This document shows, piece after piece, positions 23,800-36,554 of a DNA stretch of 64,000 nucleotides. Source of the stretch: Schoenoplectus triqueter (taxonomy: Eukaryota > Streptophyta > Magnoliopsida > Poales > Cyperaceae); the NCBI GenBank assembly GCA_964058805.1, contig CAXKVV010000163.1, positions 1 to 64,000 on the forward strand, written 5' to 3'. Below the pieces are notes generated by a model. The model had not been told where the DNA came from and ran no database searches. It saw only the letters and a program-made list of their open reading frames with translations. The translations under genes were made by a program, and so were the position numbers. The first letter of the stretch is position 1. Each line of letters starts with the position of its first letter.

Positions 23800-24480
23800 T
23801 TTGAATTAAAAAAAAAAGAGCGAACACCGGTGTGTTGCAACAAGAAGTGCATTTAAATTTACAATTAAACTGTAACGCAAGTACGTTTGAATGAGAAATT
23901 CTCTGTAGTTGCAGTTACAAGTTGGAAATACAGTATTATGTTTGCAAAATCATTGGTTGTATGCTTGTAGTAAGAGCTGTAGCATTAATTTATTTTGCAA
24001 ATTATGCTAATCAATAAAGAAAAGACATAAATGTTAAGGAAATTGTATCGGACTTTCCTTTTTTTTCCTTTGATTAATTTGGAAAATCTCTTTAAATTTG
24101 ATGTGCTTGCTCTTGAAGGTGTGGTACCCATCCGTAGTGCTGTAGTTGATCATGAGGAATCAAGGGAAAATTCATCCAGTGAAGATATTGATTTACTGAT
24201 GCATGAAATATTATATAGGTTTAGTTTATATTTCACAGTTCTCTTTTGTATAGGGGTTGGGGTTGCATAATGAGGGTAATTGGTTAATTGTTTTATTTTG
24301 TAGCATTTAGGTTTTTATTTTATTTTGGTATTATTATTTGTCATCATGAGATATGCTTCATTTGATTATGTACTTTTGCTTTTGTAAAGGAATGAAAGTC
24401 GGTGTCTTTTAAATACTTTAAAAAAAAAAGTAGTTGAGATTAAAAAAAAAAGGAAAGTGCACTGGAGATTATATTTGCAT
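23800..24480 (+). other. Unit 3-specific segment with short coding-like frame
   Basis: Absent from unit 2. It holds a 79-codon frame (24031-24270) whose middle (VLALEGVVPIRSAVVDHEE, then SSSEDIDLLMHEI) has balanced, protein-like composition, suggesting a relic of a coding exon. No start context, intron signals or known domain allow a firm call. Confidence 0.25.
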
Positions 24481-24846
24481 TTGAAGATGCAGCGCACTTA
24501 CCAGATGCTGTCAATCAAACATCCGCTGGGTGTTTTTGAATTTTGACCAGCTAAAGTAGGGAGTAATCGGATTATAATAGTTTATTAGATTCAAACCAAT
24601 TAACTAATCATGTACTAAATAAAAATATCAATATTTTAACATACATTTTTGGAATATTAAAAAACTATCAAAATAATATATTTTTATATATTAAAAATAA
24701 TAAAAAATAAAACTCAAAATAATAGATAATTATGTCGATGAAGAAAACTTTCCTCTACGGGACTATAAATTTTAAAATATTTAAATAATTATTTCATTAT
24801 TCATCATATTAAATATTTTTTCTCAATGAAAAGTAATCAAACAATT

Positions 24847-24973
24847 CAGGAGAAGTCACAAATTAGATCCAAAGGGGGAGGTCAGATTAATAAAACATTA
24901 GCCTAAAAGTATTATTTTTCAAAATTCAAAGGGGGTCAGTTGACTCCCGTGACTCTTACTGGGTCCGCCCCTG
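24847..24973. mobile_element. hAT-like remnant (CAGGGGCGGACCCAG end)
   Basis: The right end, read inversely as CAGGGGCGGACCCAGTAAG, is typical of plant hAT derivatives. The left end CAGGAGAAGTCAC is a weaker match. The element is 127 bp long and probably internally deleted. Confidence 0.4.
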
Positions 24974-25264
24974 AGCTAAAGGGGTTCACCAGCGGTGGTG
25001 TTTGATGTTGGGTTGGGCGGTTTTTAGGCATGGCTTGGATGAGTTTTAGGACGGGGTGGACAGGTAAAGTGGATGGGTAACACGGGTTCTGGATGGGTTT
25101 TACTTACACGAATTTGGGCCGGTTTTACACAGATTTTGGAGGGGGTTTACACAGTTTTTGGATGAGTTAGAAAGTCAGGTTTAAGGCGGTTTAGGGTCAG
25201 GTTTAGATGGGACAGATCTGATGGGTTTTTAAGGGGGGCGAGTTTTGATTAGATTTTTTTGAAC

Positions 25265-25676
25265 TACTAAATGTTATCTGAATTATAATGTTTTTCATGC
25301 TTTGTATCTATATTTTGAATTTGAAATACCAAATGGTCGATCCAAACCGTTAAATATGATATTTATATTGAAATATCTTTAGAGATGAAAATTTATATGC
25401 TTTTGATTTTTTTTGCTATTATTTAGATGCGTACAAAGGTTGTTGATCGAATGAATTTTCACCATTCAAACCTAGTGATTTTGTATTCATCTAGAAAGTA
25501 GCAAAAAATAAAAAAATATAAAATTTAATTTTCAAAGATATTTCAAGAAGAAAATCATGTTTAACGTTTTGGATACGAACACAAAGCAGAGAGGTCTTGT
25601 GTTTCACGGTCCTATAACCCCCCCCCCCCTCCCTCCCTCTCTCTCTCTCTATATATATATAATATATATATATAGT
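25265..25676. mobile_element. Foldback MITE, GTGCTTCGTGAAGCAC family, copy 2, with compound microsatellite
   Basis: Shares ATCCAAACCGTTAAATATGA, TTTTTTTTGCTATTATTTAG and its inverse AAGTAGCAAAAAATAAAAA with the copies at 10052 and 42840. The left terminus is decayed. The right end passes into a compound tract: C13, CCCT units, (CT)n, then (AT)n up to about 25676. Confidence 0.6.
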
Positions 25677-27094
25677 TTGTTTATTATACTTTCAATAACA
25701 GTTCAGCCGAAACATTATTAGTCCAAATTTTAATTGTTCATGCTTGAAATTTTAATTTAAATGCCTCAATAAAATATTTACAGTGTAATCATGTAGAATA
25801 CTATTTTTATCATATTTGGAGTGAGTTTACTATACTTAATGACTTTTAGAAAGTAAGTTTTTTTTACATATAAATTTTATTATTTTTTTACTATTTTAGG
25901 GTTATCTTACAAAATCTTTAAGTATAGTAAACTAATTTCAAATATGATAAAAGTTAGTATTCTACAAGATTATGATATAAATTTTTTATTGAACTACTGA
26001 AATTAAAATTACAATTTTTTTAATACATTCCCTTTTTGCTATACATATTTTTCAAACAAAGAAAAACAAAAAAATATAATATGTTCTCATTATTTAAATT
26101 GAGTGTATTAAATTTAAGTAAATTTAGAATTTAGTTCGTTCTTCATAAAGATATTGAACTCCACCCTTTTAGAAAGTTTAAAATTGACTCAAATTTTATA
26201 CACGCTATATCTAAATAATTATAAATAAATATATAATTGTAATTTTTTTTATTTTGGACGATATATTTTCAAAAGTTGAATGCGTCCTAAAAATGGGATT
26301 GGATGTACAGTCTTCTCCGTCCGAGTTGTTATAATATAAGTATACAAAAAAAAAATGCAAACTTCAGCAAAAGTTTGTTAATAGTGTTTCAGAAAACTTT
26401 AACGAACTATTTTTAGCGATTCAGGTAAAATAGAAAATGCGACCTTTTTCTCTGATTTTTTTTAATTCTTTAAGAATTTATACGTGCAATTTTTTAATAA
26501 CTTAATTTAATTTACTTTACTGTTATTTTAATAGTTGAAATATTAGTATAAGTTCGCCAAACAAAAAGTGATATCATTTTTTTTTAACTTGAATAATTTC
26601 CTGTTGAAATCCTTATGTGGCATCAGAACGGTTTGTTCCGAACTTTTATTGTTAAGGCTTTTGTTGTGCATTCGAAAATACTTATTAGAATTGATTTTAT
26701 GTGTAAAATTGGTTACTATTTTTTTAGATAGAGATGTGATCTAAATTATTTAATTTTAAATATTCATATTAAATTCATTTAAATTTTGAACATATGACTT
26801 GTGATATAGAAGAGCATTGTCTTTATCACTAAATAAAAGATTGGTTTTATTTATTATTAACATATAAAAGGGTAAAAGACATTTCATACTGTAAGAATTT
26901 AAGAAAATAAAATTCTTGATGTTCAGGTTGTATCGTCAGACAATAAGATAGATAACAGTGTTTGGATAATAAACTTTATTTTTGACAAGTTTTTCAATCC
27001 AATAAGAGGACATGTGTTAGGTGCTTAGAGTAGTGAAATAAAATACGGTTCATAGAACTGCATATGTATGTGCGGTTCGTTGGGCACGACTATA

Positions 27095-27240
27095 TTAATA
27101 GTTTATAATGATTCGGGTATTATTTGACGCGGTTAAAGTTTCATGATTTGAGTAGGATTTAGATATAATTCGGAAATAATTTATTTTATATAATATAATA
27201 AAAATAAAAGATATAGTAAAATACTGAAATTTTGAACTTG
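27095..27240 (-). mobile_element. Fragment of ATAGTAACA-family MITE
   Basis: AATAGTTTATAATGATTCGGG, then ATAATTCGGAAATAATTTAT and a TATAATATAATAAAAATAAA run, match one half of the copies at 301-630 and 30642-30969. The other half is missing. Confidence 0.45.
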
Positions 27241-27702
27241 TTAATATGATCACATGAATAAAAGTAGCAACGTATTGGTAGGTGTTGGTTGTCACAAAAG
27301 ATCCAAATCTGACATTGTGAAGTTTACAAAATTTGAATTCAAAATTGATATGTACTACAACAATAAATTGAAAGAGGCGCTCACAGCACTTTTCTCAGTC
27401 AAAAAGCTGGAGAGAGTAAGTTGGTCTTCCCAAGACAGCAAAACTTTTCTCTTTCAACCCGTGACCAGCAAACAATTAAACTAAAGTATTAGAACAAAAG
27501 TCGTACTAATTGGAGTATTGTTCGCGTATAAAACGCGTTTTATTCGTAGAATTGGTTCAATCCGCATACTATCCACACATTAAACGAATGATTCGTGATT
27601 AACCAATTAGACGTCAATTTATTCTCTGAGGTGCGAAAAACGAATTAAACATGAATGATTTATAAATTTTGTTTGATTAATATGTGAACCACATTGTACA
27701 GA

Positions 27703-28470
27703 TTTAGTAACAAATTTGGAATTTAGAAATTATTCGGTGAGGATAAAATTTCATAATACACGTATAATTCCGAAATATATGATATAAATAAAATATATAT
27801 TATATTGATAAAATTTTAAAAATATATTAAAAACTATAAAATTATAATTAAAATAACATATAATGTGTTTTTACTAAATAATTCGTGAATAAAGAGTTTT
27901 TTACCCAAAAAATGCATTATATATTCGTGAAACATACGATTATGCAGGGTTGTGCAAACAGTCAGTTTGGTTCAAACCGAAATAATTATATGCATCCGAA
28001 AAAATTTTGTTTTGTTAAATTATGAACCGAACCAAACTTCTAAAAATATCAACCGAATAAATCGAAAACTAAAATTATATTATTTAAAGAGGAATAAAAA
28101 TATCAAAAGTTATAAAAATTGATAAGAAAAATAATAGTTTAAAAGATAAAGAAAATAACTAAATAAAACTTATAGAAAATAAATATATTTGAATATATTT
28201 GATAAAATCCTTATTTATGTCAAGTAAAATAAAATTATTTGATAAATTTTGGACTATTTTGAAAATTATTTGATAAAAATCAAAATCGACCAAAAGAACA
28301 AAAATCAAATTAGCTAAAATTTTCAATCAAATCAAAAAATTTAAATCGAAAAAATGAACCAAATAGTCCAAAATTTAACGATTCGGTTCAAATCCAATTA
28401 AACTGATCCGTCTGCACACCTCTATGCTATGGATAAAACATAAATTATTCATGAATCTTGTTGTTATTAT
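27703..28470 (-). mobile_element. ATAGTAACA-family MITE split by a second hAT-like MITE
   Basis: The outer element starts TTTAGTAACAAATTTGG and ends CTTGTTGTTATTAT, and reads continuously with its relatives except for an inner 471-bp element (27954-28424). The inner one has ends CAGGGTTGTGCAAACAGTCA and, read inversely, TAGAGGTGTGCAGACGGATC. GTGTGCAAAC...GGTT is a terminal repeat I recognise from plant hAT derivatives. The inner element interrupts the word ACATACGATTATG / CTATGGATAAAA of the outer one, so it inserted later. Confidence 0.65.
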
Positions 28471-28735
28471 GATTCTAAGCAAGACAAAATCAATTTTCAA
28501 TCGCCACACAAATGTATATATGAAGCTTAAGCATGCTATAGATGAACCAATATTTGAAGAACATGCCATAGAAGATTCAATTACAGTCTCAAAATTAATG
28601 AAAAAAATGTTATGCGCAAGTGAGATTGAAAATCAATCAAATCGATCTATTTACATTGAATCGGATGATTGTAGACTCTAATTAGTTAAACTGGCTAGTT
28701 TTGTGTATTCTTGTATGTGATATTAGGCTACAGAC

Positions 28736-30317
28736 TTGAAGACGGGTGGCCCGGATCGGTCCGGTTCAAACCCTTCGGGCCACGGGTAAGGAAGAGTCAC
28801 AGATTAAGGATGAGTACGGGTGGAGCGGTTCAGATTAGAGCGGTCAAAAACTAAAAAATTATGATCTAATCCGTATTGGACCCCGCGGATAAGACCCTCA
28901 CAAGTCATGACTGGTGGGCCAAGGGGGTGGGCACGGGCCTGGTATTGTTTTTACAATTTCGCCAAAAAAAACAATAAATCGCAAAAGAGTCCAAAAAGTT
29001 CCAAAAAATCAGAAAATTTTGAATAAAAATAATATAAGCTATAAAATTTTTAATCATAATATTTTATATAAAATTGTTAACTAATTTGATTTTATCAATT
29101 CTAATTATTTAAAAATGGAACAAAATTTAAAAAGTTTCAAAAACCATGTAGCACTATGAAAATTATTTTTATAATTGTCTAAGTGAAAACTTATTAAAGA
29201 AGAGCCAAGTGGATGAGATCATGGATATAAAATCATATAGGACTATTGATTAATCAATTAATTAATTTTATTAGATTGAACATCAGAAAGAAAAAGAGCC
29301 AAGGAACTAATACTATTAAAATCATATAGCGTATTTATAAGTTGGATTTGTATATATATTTTATTTTAATGAGGTTATCAAACACCGAAAGCATTTATCC
29401 ATATGTTCATTCTCTATGTATATATACATTATCTTGAGTTCAGATTATAAATAAAACTGTTTAATTGATCCAAATGGAGTCATATCAAAAGAGCAATGAG
29501 TTGAAAGACAGTATATATAGTATAGATCAAATATTCAAATCAATCTTTCTTTATCCAGCAATGAGTCACTTTAATAAAATTATATTTATAACTAAATTAT
29601 TAGACAGTATACAATATGAGCTATGGGTGTTAACGGATCAGATAATATCTGATTTTATCGGTGATCCGATCCGAGAAATAGTAAAAATTATCCAATCTGT
29701 ATCCATATCCGTATCCGTATCCAAAAATTTACAGATAAATATATGATTTGATTATTATCTATCCGTATCCAACCATTATCATCCATATCCAACACTATTT
29801 AAAGGTATTCGACCCGATATTATCCAATTTTATCCGAATAAGTATCCGAAATATTTCTAGTATATATTTTTTAATTAGATTTTTAGTGTATATTATAAAT
29901 CTAATTTATTTTATATTTAATTTGTGTTAATATATTTTTTATAAATAATTGATATATTTAAATTATTAATATAATAATAATTAGTATTTAACTTTTATAA
30001 GTAATATTTAATTTTCATAATTAATGGTTCTATCAAAAAAATATGCAATTATTTTTTAATAATATATATAAGAGTTTTATTTAATATCAAAAAAATATCC
30101 ATATTCATATTGTATCCATCCGATCTGATTCGTATCCGGATATCCGTTGAATATCTGATCTGTATCTGTATCTGAATCCAAAAATTATAACGAATACAGG
30201 TACAGTAAGGCCATTATCCGTCCATATCTGATCTGTTTACGGGACGATTTGGTTACAACCATGGAGTAATCCGTGCCAGATTGGCCTCCGAATTTTTTTT
30301 TAAACCTCTATATCGTA
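28736..30317. other. Composite insertion in unit 3
   Basis: Unit 2 is continuous across this point (about 19020). The left part (28740-28960) is G-rich with GGTGGGC/CGGGT words. The right part (about 29622-30250) has an inverted match GGTGTTAACGGATCAGAT versus GTAAACAGATCAGATATGG and is packed with TATCCGTATCC-type words in both halves, a likely further hAT-like MITE. No gene was found; open frames at 29465-29930 are repeat-derived. Confidence 0.45.
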
Positions 30318-30641
30318 CCTAAACACTAAACACTAGATCACTGCACTATTTTTCCTTTTTATCTAATGTGAGAGTTATATTTTATATATTGATTTTTAAA
30401 ATACATAGTAAATATTTTAAATTCATAAAATTTAATCACGTATGTAAATCAACACAGAAATCCGTATATATATGTACCATGTATGCGATGCTTTCAACGT
30501 GCATATTCGAATATGTAATTAAAAACTTTATGTGAGGGTTAGGCATATAGCTCGTATGAGCTCAACTTCTGAACTCGACCTGGTCGATTCGCTAAAAAGT
30601 TCGACCCTTTCAAATTTGATCTGGCCTTTCCCTCTTGTAAG

Positions 30642-30969
30642 CATAATGATAAGTTTGTAATACGGGAAACGTTCGGCAAGGTCAAAAATTCGATGTTCGA
30701 GTATAATACGAGTATAATTCAGAAATAGTTCATTTCATATAATATAAATAAGATATATATTATAATGATAAAATATTAAAAATATATTAAGAACTATAAA
30801 ATTCCATATAAACAATATATAATATGTTTTTTGCCAAATAATTCATGAATAAAATATTTTTTGACCCAAAAAACGCATTGTATATTAAACTGACGAATTA
30901 TTCGTGAAACATCTAGTTATGGATGAAAAATGAATTATTCACCAATAATTCACGAATCTTGTTACTATA
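30642..30969 (-). mobile_element. hAT-like MITE, ATAGTAACA family, copy 2 (empty site known)
   Basis: Flanks CTTGTAAG (30634-30641) and CCTGTAAG (30970-30977) match at 7/8. The sister unit reads straight through as CTCTTGTAAAGTCAAATTTG (from 19321), the undisrupted target. Ends CATAATGATA and GTTACTATA are the family termini. The element is 328 bp long, inverted relative to copy 1. Confidence 0.85.
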
Positions 30970-31806
30970 CCTGTAAGATCAAGTTTGATCCAACCCTAAA
31001 AAAATGAGCCCTTCTCAACCCAATTCATTTTCAAACCGGATTTCACTCTTATCAAATCCTTATATTTTAATTATATTTAAAAATTCAAAAAAATATAAAA
31101 TATAAAAAAGTAACAAAATACAACAAAATGTTATTTTTTTTACATTTCTAGTTTTAAAATTTTTGCTTAATTTTTTTAAAAGTAACTAAAAAATAAAAAT
31201 ACCCTTTTCAAAATTTGTACTTACCCGTCTGTACTGACTCGGAGGATTTAATGAAAATTGAACCTCTCAAAGATTAAAATCTCCTCTTAAAAATTTAAGT
31301 TCTTTTAATCCAATTCTTTCAAAACTCTTATCAGATCTGACTTTTTCATAAACCTATTAAGATTAGGCTTTGAAAATTCCAATCCGTTCCTTAAAGATCT
31401 AGGAGTCATTTTCGAGCTGCGAGAATGAGATGTGTGTTAACTGTTAACCATAATTGTTGTTATAAATTAGTGGTTGAAAGCATGAAAGTTATATTTTTGC
31501 GGGGCTCTGTCTACCAAAATAACAAAAAAAAATCAAACTTCAATATATATAAATTATATAATATGAGATTTGTGTGTTTACATATATGACAGCAAAACAA
31601 CTTTCGTTTAACTATTTTCAACGTTATGTTTGAATTTTTTTTTACCCTACCTTCTTGACCTTTTTTTTGGGTAAGTTTCGATCACTGTCCACCACTTCTA
31701 TTCCTTTTTAGCAAAAAGTATTTTACAATGTGTCTTTTTTTTTTATAAAAGGAGTGATAATTGCAATCCTTCAATGCACTCAATATTATAACTAAATATT
31801 TTTCTA

Positions 31807-34800
31807 ACTCCGCCTGTATGAACTAGTGTCTGCACAGTCTGTTCCAAGTCAGGATAAAAGAGGAGGGTTGTGGTGGGTGTGGCGAGCCCTGCACTAAAAC
31901 AGCCGATCTTTATGGAAATGAAACTTAGTTAATTTTCGTTGGGGCGTCACCCTCTTAGCGACGAGCCATATTGGAATCCGGATATGGCGATAAGAGAACA
32001 AGGCCCAGGTCGTCATGCCTTAGTGGTGCGCCATATTAAAACTCAGATATGGTGATAAGTGAGCGAGGGCCGGATCGTCATCACCTTAGTGACGCGCTGC
32101 ATCGGTGTCCGGATGTAGTGTCAAATGAACAAGGGTCTTCGCACTTGACTCGACGAGTGCGAGGGGCAAGGAAGCTAGTCGGGGAAAGTAGGATTCGTTT
32201 AGGTAGTTGGAATGTAGGGTTCTTAACAGGTAAGATAAGAGAGTGAGTTGATACTGCGATTAGGAGACGCGTTAATATCTTATGTGTTCAGGAGACTAAA
32301 TGGACGGGTCAGAAAGCTAATGAGGTGGAATACGGGTTTCAAATTGTGGTACATAGGAAAATAACAAAGTAGAAATGGTGTAGGCATCTTAATTGATAAG
32401 AGCCTCACGAATGAAGTTGTTGCAGTTAGGAGACAAGGTGACAAGATCATCATTATCAAATTAATTTTTTGAGATTTGGTCTTGAACGTCATTAGTGTAT
32501 ATGTCCCATAAGTTAGTTTGAGCGATGATGTCAAGAGACGATTTTGGAAAAACTTAGAGGATATGGTTAGTGGAGTGCTCAGTAATGAAAAACTCTTCAT
32601 TGGAGAAGATCTTAATGGTCATGTTGGCACAGTTAGAGAGGGGTTTGAGAGAGTACATTGGGTTTTGGATATGACGAACATAATCAAGAGGGAGAAGACA
32701 TCTTGAACTTCGCTATAACTTACGACCTAATAGTAGCGAACACCTTCTTTAGAAAGAAAACAAACGCATTTAATTACTTTCAGCAGTGGTCAGCACTCGA
32801 GCCAGATCGATTTTATCCTGACTACAAGGGAGGAAAGACTAAACTGCATGGATTGTAAGGTTATACTTGACGAGTGTATTGTCACACAACATAAATTTTT
32901 GGTGACTGATTTTTATTTTCAGGTATGCTTTCGACGAGATAGATGCATGAAAATAAAGACAACGAGGTGGTGGAAGCTCAAATGGGATGTTTCTCAGGTG
33001 TTTAAGAATAGAGTTATTATAGAAGGATCGTGGAACGAAGGTGATGATGCGGATAATATGTGGAAGGAGATGGTGACTCACATTCAGAAGGTGACTATAG
33101 AGGTGTTTGGAGTAACTAAAGAAAATAAACGTGAACCTAAAGACACTTGGTGGTGAAATGATGATGTGCAAAAGACTATCAATGAGAAGAAAGAATGTTA
33201 CAAACGTTTACATCACAACAAAAGTGATGAAAATATACAGAAGTACAAAGAAACTAGAAGAAACACAAAGAAAACTGTGAGTGAAGCAAGATGTAGGCAT
33301 ATACAGAGCTGTATCGGAAAGTAGATACGAAAAAGTGCGAAAATGATGTCTACAAGATGGCTAAACTTCGAGTAAGGAAGACAAGAGACTTCAACCAAAT
33401 TAAATGTATTAAGGATGAGTCTGATAGACTTTTGGTGAAGAATGAGGAGATTAAAAACATACGAAGATAATACTTCAACAAGCTATTTAACGACGAGAGT
33501 GAGAAAACCGCGATCGAGTTGGAGGACTCAATTGACACCAATAGGCGATTTGTTTGGAGAATTTAAGAGTCTGAGGTGAAAAAAACTTTAAAAAAAATAA
33601 AAATGGGTAAGGCGTTAGGACCAGATAGCATCCCGATTGAGGTATGAAGATGTCTTGGAGATATAGCAATAGTGTGGCTCACTAAACTATTTAATATCAT
33701 TTTTCGGTCCGATAAGATGCCTGATGAGTAGAGAAGAAGTATATTAGTACAAATCTTCAAGAATAAAGGAGATATTCAAAGTTGTACTAATTATAGAGGA
33801 ATTAAGTTCATGAGTCATACCATGAAGCTTTGGGAGAGAGTGATCAAGCATAATTTATGAAAATTGACAATTGTCTCTAAATATCAGTTTGATTTTATGC
33901 CTAGGAGGTCCACTATGGAGGCAATTTTCTTGATAAAATAATTTATAGAGAGACATCAGGAACAAAAGAAGGACATACATATGATATTTATTGATTTAGA
34001 AAAAAAAATGATAAAATATCAAGAAATATCATATGGTTGGCGCTCAAAAGAAAACAAGTCCCAACAAAGTACGTTAACCTTATTAAGGATATGTACATAA
34101 ATGTTGTGACTTATGTCAGAGCATGTGACGGCAAATCCGATATATTTCCTATTAAAATAGAATTAAATCAAGGGTCAGCATTGAGTCCATATATTTTCAC
34201 CTTAGTGATGGACGAGATCACAAAGGACATACAAAGAGATATTCCTTGGTGTATGCTCTTTGCTGATGATGTGGTACTGATTGACGAGAGCAGAATTGGA
34301 GTCAATCAGAAACTAGAATTGTGGAGATAAACATTAGAATTGAAAGGTTTTAAACTTAGTAGGACAAAAACTGAATATATGAGGTGTCAGTTCAGCGAGA
34401 AAAACTCAGATGACGGAGATGTTAGTTTGGATGGACGAGTAGTATCCATGAATGACATATTTCGGTATTTAGGATCGATGTTGCAGAGTGAAGGAGAGAT
34501 CGATGAAGATGTTAGTCATATAATAAGAGCTGGATGGGTAAAATGGAGACAAGCATATGGTGTTCTTTGTGACAAGAAGGTCCCAAACAAATTAAAAGGC
34601 AAGTTCTACGAGACGACGATTAGATCCGCGATGATGTATAGCGCAGAACGTTGGGCTACAAAAGGACAACACGTCCAGAAGATGAGTGTAGCTGAAATGC
34701 GGATATTGTGTTTGATATGTGGCCACACAAGGAAAGATTGAATCAGAAATGATGATATTTGGGACAAACTTGGGGTAGCACCAATTCAAGAGAAGCTAGT

Positions 34801-35432
34801 CCAACATCGTTTGCGATGGTTTGGTCATATCCAACGAAGGCCTCTTGAAGCACCAGTACGCAGTGGTATTCTAAGTCGTCATGAAAATACAAGAAGAGGA
34901 AGATATCGACCGAGATTGACATTGGAGGAAGCAATAAAAAGATATTTGAATGAATGAAATATATCCAAAGAGCTTGCTTTGGATATGAGTGCTTGTAAGA
35001 TGACGATTCATGTACCTGAACCATGATTTAGGAGTTATAATCTAATAGTAGAGTTATAGACTTCATGTTCTTAGATTTTTATGATTTTAGAATTTAGAAT
35101 TTAAAAATAGATTTTAGAAATAGGATTTTAGGATTTAGAATTTAGAATTAGGTTTTAAAATAGAATTTTAGGATTTAGAAATAGGTTTTATAATAGAGAT
35201 TTATTGTACTATTATTATTATTATTATTATTATTATTGCTATGACTATTAGCATATTATCATCATCATCATCTTTATTTATTTATTTATTTATTTTCTTT
35301 TTCTTTCATCATATTCATTATTATCACTGATATTTGAGATCTTTGATCTTATACTTTCTGATTGGGTTTTATTTCTAAGCTACCCCAATTTATTTGGGAG
35401 TAAAGGCTTTGGTGGTGGTGTTGTTGTTGTTG
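31807..35432 (+). mobile_element. RTE-type non-LTR retrotransposon (LINE), near full length, inactive
   Basis: About 3.6 kb inserted in unit 3; units 1 and 2 are continuous across the site (ATATTATCTCTAACTC), with about 4 bp of target lost and no clear duplication. The 5' leader holds three tandem copies of a roughly 65-bp unit (starts 31945, 32011, 32076; each with a CGTCA...TTAG core). The body encodes an apurinic-type endonuclease followed by a reverse transcriptase. The 3' end reads CTACCCCAATTTATTTGGGA, then AAAGGCTTTGGTGGTGGTG and TTG repeats, the ending typical of plant RTE elements. The 3' untranslated part also contains GATTTAGAAT repeats and an (ATT)n tract. Confidence 0.9.
32190..35024 (+). 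pseudogene. RTE endonuclease/reverse transcriptase polyprotein, degenerate
   Basis: The reading frame is broken by several stops and frameshifts but domains can be followed in order. Endonuclease: LGSWNVGFLTGK (about 32196), CVQETKW (32284, holding the conserved catalytic Glu), then KLFIGEDLNGHVG (about 32590) with the Asp-Leu-Asn-Gly motif. Next ILNFAITYDLIVANTFFRKK (about 32700). Reverse transcriptase: KALGPDSIPIEV (about 33610), a tract ending in TNYRGIKFMSHTMKLWERV (about 33790), IFIDLEK, LNQGSALSPYIFTLVMDE (about 34165) and the catalytic FADDVVL (34258). The C-terminal part includes LRWFGHIQRRPLEAPVR (about 34815) and ends near 35024. Damage is spread over both domains, so it cannot make a working protein. 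Confidence 0.85.
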
Positions 35433-36525
35433 TATTATCTCTAACTCAAATTACTAAATATATTCATCAAAAATATTTACATTTAATACTGGTGCAAATG
35501 AAGTGTGTAGAATTTGAGATGTAAGAGAATTAACAAATTTATTGTGATTCTTACTTTGTTATTCCGATCTAGATCATGCGATTAACATAAAATGGTTAGA
35601 TTGATTTTTCTCTCTATTCAGCCTCTCTCTTCGGTCTCTTTCTTCAAACCGATCAGGGCCGTTCATTTTGAATCCAACATTCCGGTTGGAATAATAAATC
35701 TTCTTATTTAAATTTCTAATAACCACAAATACTAACGCCAATAAAAATTCATTAATATTTCTCTCTTTAAAGAATTAAGTATGGCCACCGAAATGCTGGA
35801 ACTTGGGGAGATCATTAACATTTTTGAGCGGGTGGACGTTGCATTGCATATCGAAACATTTCACTTATCATCATCATCATCATCATAATATATATATATA
35901 TATATATAACTAGTTGTCATCCGCAGTTCATATAATAATAATTATGTAATTTTGGTAAATACAATTATTTAAAAGTAAAATTATAAGTATATTATATTAT
36001 TAGTTGGTAATAAAGCACATATAAAAAGTAGTATATGCCGGAGTTTATGAGGGTTCTAAGTAATTTTAAAAAAATATTTGGTAGCAAATTATGGTTAAAA
36101 AAATAAATGTGAGTAATAAAAATGAAAAAAATTCTCAATTTATTGTTTTATTTAGTAAAATTCTCTTAATTTTGTAACGATAAATTTTGTTATTTTCTAG
36201 ACATACAAAATTATTGTGAAAAGAGAATATTAGATCCCACTTATTAATGATTAACTATTTATTATTAAAGAGAATTTGATAAATGAAAAGCCTTGATGAT
36301 GTAGCAAACCATGAGACGTTAGGAGGCTTAATACTCTATAATTATAGAGTATAATAAAAGTGATTATCGTTTGTGAGATGGAAACAGGGTACGGATATTT
36401 TTGCACTCACATGATACACTGTTAATTTTCATTATTTAATTTTAGAACACTTGTTTGTTGAAAATAATAAACCCAGTAAAAGGTTAGATGAAGTCAGTAA
36501 TTTCGATTGTTAGTATTGACTATTA

Positions 36526-36554
36526 CCCCCCCCCCCCCCAAAAAAAAAAAAAAA
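36526..36554. repeat. C14/A15 homopolymer junction
   Basis: Fourteen C are followed directly by fifteen A. The matching place in unit 1 (about 15951-15970) reads GACTATTGCAGAAAAAATAG, so the tract expanded in unit 3. Run lengths may be uncertain. Confidence 0.85.

Noticed and set aside
29465..29930. Two adjacent open frames as a gene
   Set aside because: They translate TATCCGTATCC repeats and AT-rich sequence in a composite insertion; no protein features.
31811..32110. rRNA or tRNA-derived sequence because of raised GC content
   Set aside because: The GC-rich segment consists of three 65-bp leader repeats joined to an RTE endonuclease frame; no cloverleaf or rRNA signature was seen.
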